Of a DNA stretch of 53,238 nucleotides, positions 50,669 to 53,238 are shown piece by piece. Each line of letters opens with the position of its first letter. The first letter of the stretch is position 1. A program made the position numbers and the translations under genes. Under the pieces are notes generated by a model. It searched no databases. It had not been told where the DNA came from and saw only the letters and a list, made by a program, of their open reading frames with translations. Source of the stretch: Mesorhizobium sp. (GTDB lineage Bacteria; Pseudomonadota; Alphaproteobacteria; Rhizobiales; Rhizobiaceae); contig NZ_JAFKIC010000126.1 in assembly GCF_017306585.1 (NCBI RefSeq), forward strand, positions 1 to 53,238. Direction: 5' to 3'.

Positions 50669-52240
50669 TCAGTTATAGCCGCGGGCGGCGCGGAAGGCGC
50701 CGGCAAGATCGCCGCTGCCATCGAATACCCGCGCCGAAGTCGCCTTGGCAAGGCTGGCGAACTGGGTCTTGTCGGCATCGCCGAAGGTGATGCCGAACAC
50801 CGGCACGCGCACTGGGGCATCACGCCATTGCTGGAGGAACCGGTCGGCGCTGCCGTCGGTGCGGCCGTCGGTCATGATGATGATCGCCGGCAGATATTTT
50901 GGCAGGTCCGGGGTCGCGGTGATCTCCTGCAGCGCCTGCTGGGCGCAGGCATACATGTCAGTGCCGCCGCCGGCATGCTGCTCGGCGACGGCGGCCAGCA
51001 GCCTGGCTTGGCCGGCCGCATCGCCGGTCGCCTCGAAATTGCCGCGCACGGCGCCGTCGAAAGGCAGGACGAAGATGCGATCGGACGGCGTCCACTGCAC
51101 CAGCACCTCGCTGGCCTTCTCCGGTGTGAACAGCAGTTGCGCCGCGGCCTGCAACTGCTTCTCGCCCTGGTCTTCCATCGAGCCGGAGAAGTCGAAGCAC
51201 AGCGCTGTCAGCGAAGGCTTGCGCAGGGCCTCCTGATAGAGGTCGAGCGCCTTGCGGATCACCGCCGGTTCGGGCATGCGGATCGAGGTCACCAGCCTGC
51301 CCGGGTCGAAATTCCAGTCGGGCTCGGCCGTGGCCTGGACCGCCTGGCCGCCGAGCGGGAGCCGCCGGCCGGTGTCGGCGATGCGCTTGCGCACCGCGTC
51401 CGACTGCAGATAGGCGAGCAGGTCGGTGAAGAATTTCTCGACGTCCGCGCCGCGCCCATGGTCGATGAAGCCGAGCGGCGAATCGCCGACCGCGACACCA
51501 TCGGCGGGGTAGATGGCGTAGAGCGGCTCCTTGCCCATCTGCTTCAGCCGGTCATTGGTCTCTTTCAGCGTCGCTTCATAGTTCCACATCGCGTCGTAGA
51601 GCGTGCCCTTGCCGGCACTTTCGACATAGAGATCGGCGAGCCATCCCGAGGAGCCCGAAGAGCGCTCGACGCCTTGCAGCAAAGCGCTCACGGTTTCGCG
51701 CACATTCGCATTGTCGAGATCGCCGGGCTCGATCACTTCCTTGCCGCCGAGCGCGCTGGACAGCATGGCGAGATAGGCGCTGGCGCCGGAATTGGACTGT
51801 GTCGCCGACGTCATCAGGAATTTGAGCCTGCCGTCCTTCACCGCCGCCAGAATGTCCTTCATGAAGACCGGCTTGCCGACCCAGCCGAGTTCTGCTGCCT
51901 TGGATTTGCGCACGCCGAGAATGACAGGCATCTGCGCGATCGAGGTGAGGTTGCGCACCTTGCGGCCCGTGTCGAAAAGATCGACCCACACGCTCGAGGC
52001 GGGCCAGACCGCGTCCTGATCGAGCCCGGCTGGCCGCTGCAGGCCGAGTCCGATGTCGAGCGAGCCTTCATAGGCGAAAGTGCAGGTCGCGCCCTGCTTG
52101 GCGCAGAATTCCTGCACGATTGGTTCCAGCACCGTGTTTTCGGACCCGGAAACGATCGAGAAGTTCACATGGCTCGAATTGCAGGCGGTAAGCAGCACCG
52201 CAAGGGTCAGCAGCAGAACGGACGTCAGCGTCTTCAGCAT
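50669..52240 (-). CDS. Lipoprotein with binding-protein domain plus VWA domain
   Basis: This 523-aa protein starts with a lipoprotein signal (LLTLAVLLTAC, lipid Cys20). Residues ~25-330 resemble a periplasmic binding protein (SNSGASAYLAMLSSALGG; PLGFIDHG). A von Willebrand factor A domain follows from ~345, with the MIDAS motif Asp350-Phe-Ser-Gly-Ser, the Thr of GGGTDMYA and the Asp of MTDGRTDG. It is probably anchored at the periplasmic membrane face and bound to a divalent metal. The open frame extends to 52573 into the TelA gene, but the ATG at 52240, 11 nt after that gene's stop, begins the signal peptide. Confidence 0.85.
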   Translation of the reverse strand: MLKTLTSVLLLTLAVLLTACNSSHVNFSIVSGSENTVLEPIVQEFCAKQGATCTFAYEGSLDIGLGLQRPAGLDQDAVWPASSVWVDLFDTGRKVRNLTSIAQMPVILGVRKSKAAELGWVGKPVFMKDILAAVKDGRLKFLMTSATQSNSGASAYLAMLSSALGGKEVIEPGDLDNANVRETVSALLQGVERSSGSSGWLADLYVESAGKGTLYDAMWNYEATLKETNDRLKQMGKEPLYAIYPADGVAVGDSPLGFIDHGRGADVEKFFTDLLAYLQSDAVRKRIADTGRRLPLGGQAVQATAEPDWNFDPGRLVTSIRMPEPAVIRKALDLYQEALRKPSLTALCFDFSGSMEDQGEKQLQAAAQLLFTPEKASEVLVQWTPSDRIFVLPFDGAVRGNFEATGDAAGQARLLAAVAEQHAGGGTDMYACAQQALQEITATPDLPKYLPAIIIMTDGRTDGSADRFLQQWRDAPVRVPVFGITFGDADKTQFASLAKATSARVFDGSGDLAGAFRAARGYN

Positions 52241-52251
52241 GGCGGTTCCGA

Positions 52252-53163
52252 TCAGGACTGGGTCAGCGCTTTCTTCAGATCGAGCGTCATCTGGTCCATC
52301 TGCTTTTCGGCGTCGGCCCGCTTCTGGCGGCCCTCCTGCTGCACCTTCAGCACGCCTTGCACCGTGTCGATGAGATCGCGGTTGGCCTGCGCCAGCGTTT
52401 CGACATCGACGATGCCGCGCTGCGCCTGCTCCTCGATCGAGATCGCCTGGTCCTTCATCATCTTGGAGGTCTGGCGGATCATCTCGTTGGTGGCGTCGGT
52501 CACCGTCTTTTGCAGTTCGAGCGCCGATTTCTGGTTGGTCAGCCCAAGCAGGATGACCATTTTCTGCTTCCATGCCGGCACGGTCAGCGCCGAGGTCGCC
52601 TGCAAATTCTCGATCAGGGTCTCGTCGCCGGACTGGACGATGCGGATCTGCGGCAATTGCTGGATGCCGAGCTGGCGCGCCTGCACCAGGTAGAAGACGC
52701 GCTTTTCCAGGCGGTCGAGCGCCTGCACAGCATCCTGGTAAGTCTGCGCCTCCAGCGTACCGCCTGCGTCACCTCCGGCCTTATCCGCCACCGCCTTCAG
52801 CTTCGGCAGTTCGTTGGCACGGTAGTCGTCGACGAATTTCTTGCCGGCCTGCACATAGGCATCGTCCGTGGAGACGATGAAGCGGCCGTTGATCCACCAA
52901 TTGTAGCCGTACCAGCCGGCACCGGCGAGCACCACGAGCCCGGCGATGAGGAAGGCGAACCGCTTGCGGCCACCCTTCTTGGCGGGTGCATCGCCGGGGG
53001 CACCCTCCACGCCCTTCGCGGGCGAGGTCTTCGCCTCGCCGGTCGGCGTCTCGGGGCGCAGCTGCGTCACGTTCGAGCCGGCGCTTCCGAGCGCCGGGTC
53101 GATCTCCATGACCACGGTCCGCCCGGCCCCGCCAATGCCCGTATCGGTGTCGATGTCTCTCAT
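52252..53163 (-). CDS. EmrA/HlyD N-terminus fused to TelA C-terminal half (chimera)
   Basis: This 303-aa protein has two unlike parts. Residues 1-106 read as the start of an EmrA/HlyD-type membrane fusion protein: a Pro/Ala-rich cytoplasmic tail, one TM helix (FAFLIAGLVVLAGAGWYGY) and the hallmark FIVSTDDAYVQA. From Gly107 (near 52845) it becomes the helical C-terminal half of a TelA toxic-anion-resistance protein (KKFVDDYRANELPKLK; PAWKQKMVILLGLT; TNEMIRQTSKMMKDQ; IEEQAQRGIVDVETLAQAN). The beta-barrel/hairpin part of the MFP and the N-terminal half of TelA (~390 aa normally) are missing. ATG 53163 has GGGAG 7 nt before it. Head of the vwa-xpaC-binding-protein operon. Confidence 0.8.
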   Translation of the reverse strand: MRDIDTDTGIGGAGRTVVMEIDPALGSAGSNVTQLRPETPTGEAKTSPAKGVEGAPGDAPAKKGGRKRFAFLIAGLVVLAGAGWYGYNWWINGRFIVSTDDAYVQAGKKFVDDYRANELPKLKAVADKAGGDAGGTLEAQTYQDAVQALDRLEKRVFYLVQARQLGIQQLPQIRIVQSGDETLIENLQATSALTVPAWKQKMVILLGLTNQKSALELQKTVTDATNEMIRQTSKMMKDQAISIEEQAQRGIVDVETLAQANRDLIDTVQGVLKVQQEGRQKRADAEKQMDQMTLDLKKALTQS

Positions 53164-53217
53164 CACGGCTCTCCCGGAAGCGGCAGAAATGCTGCGAGTT
53201 GAAGTCAATTTTCCAAT

Positions 53218-53234
53218 GACCGAACCGTTCGGTC
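53218..53234. promoter_or_regulatory. TetR-type operator palindrome
   Basis: GACCGAAC-c-GTTCGGTC is a perfect 8+8 palindrome with a 1-nt centre, 55 nt before the fusion-gene start. This form and position are typical of TetR-family operators that control EmrAB-type pumps. A TTGACT hexamer (around 53203-53208 on the minus strand) beside it could be a -35 box. The regulator would lie outside the window. Confidence 0.6.
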
Positions 53235-53238
53235 GGGC

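Overview
The window is GC-rich chromosomal DNA from an alphaproteobacterium of the Rhizobiales, most likely Mesorhizobium or a close relative. The evidence is a full-length NdvB-type cyclic beta-1,2-glucan synthase next to an NdvA-type exporter, a five-step HutF/HutG histidine pathway, rhizobial-type aspS, guaB, parC and bpt genes, and RIME-like nested palindromic repeats. This assignment rests on protein family recognition by eye, not on a database search.

Layout. (1) 1-8149: a complete histidine-utilisation locus. hutF-hutC run leftward and hutI-hutH-hutG-hutU-hutD run rightward from a shared 100-bp region that carries a 14-bp palindrome, a probable HutC operator. Together they convert histidine via urocanate, imidazolonepropionate, formiminoglutamate and formylglutamate to glutamate and formate. 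(2) 8439-19214: ndvB (2877 aa) and ndvA make and export periplasmic cyclic glucan. A 24-bp dyad lies just before ndvA. (3) 19307-24415: ccmC without its usual ccmAB partners, a D-threonine-aldolase-like enzyme divergent from a D-lyxose-isomerase-like enzyme, a TPR protein, and a small protein built of two copies of one domain, placed directly downstream of tRNA-Gln. (4) 24512-32565: tRNA-Gln(CUG), a flippase-like membrane protein, ppx and rlmE, an MFS exporter, guaB with an overlapping membrane-protein gene, and a MAPEG protein. (5) 32624-38998: rnd, an MFS permease, an EamA exporter with a divergent LysR regulator, and aspS closed by a strong terminator. (6) 39113-48365: a secreted protein of unknown function, parC, an AI-2E-family permease, an EamA permease, bpt, an RDD protein and sthA. 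(7) 48397-53238: an AT-rich orphan membrane gene, then a tightly packed leftward operon of a Tat-exported binding protein, XpaC, a VWA lipoprotein and a TelA-like protein.

The most unusual object is the gene at 52252-53163. It fuses the start of an EmrA/HlyD-type membrane fusion protein, including a TetR-type operator upstream, in frame to the C-terminal half of a TelA protein. This gives a TM-anchored TelA half at the head of a VWA/binding-protein/XpaC operon. It may be a deletion junction, an assembly artefact or a new architecture.

Other points of interest are two MITE-like elements with nested inverted repeats (28180-28325 and 42901-43059). One of them supplies the last ~15 residues and the stop codon of rlmE. 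No CRISPR array, IS transposase, rRNA or integrase was seen.
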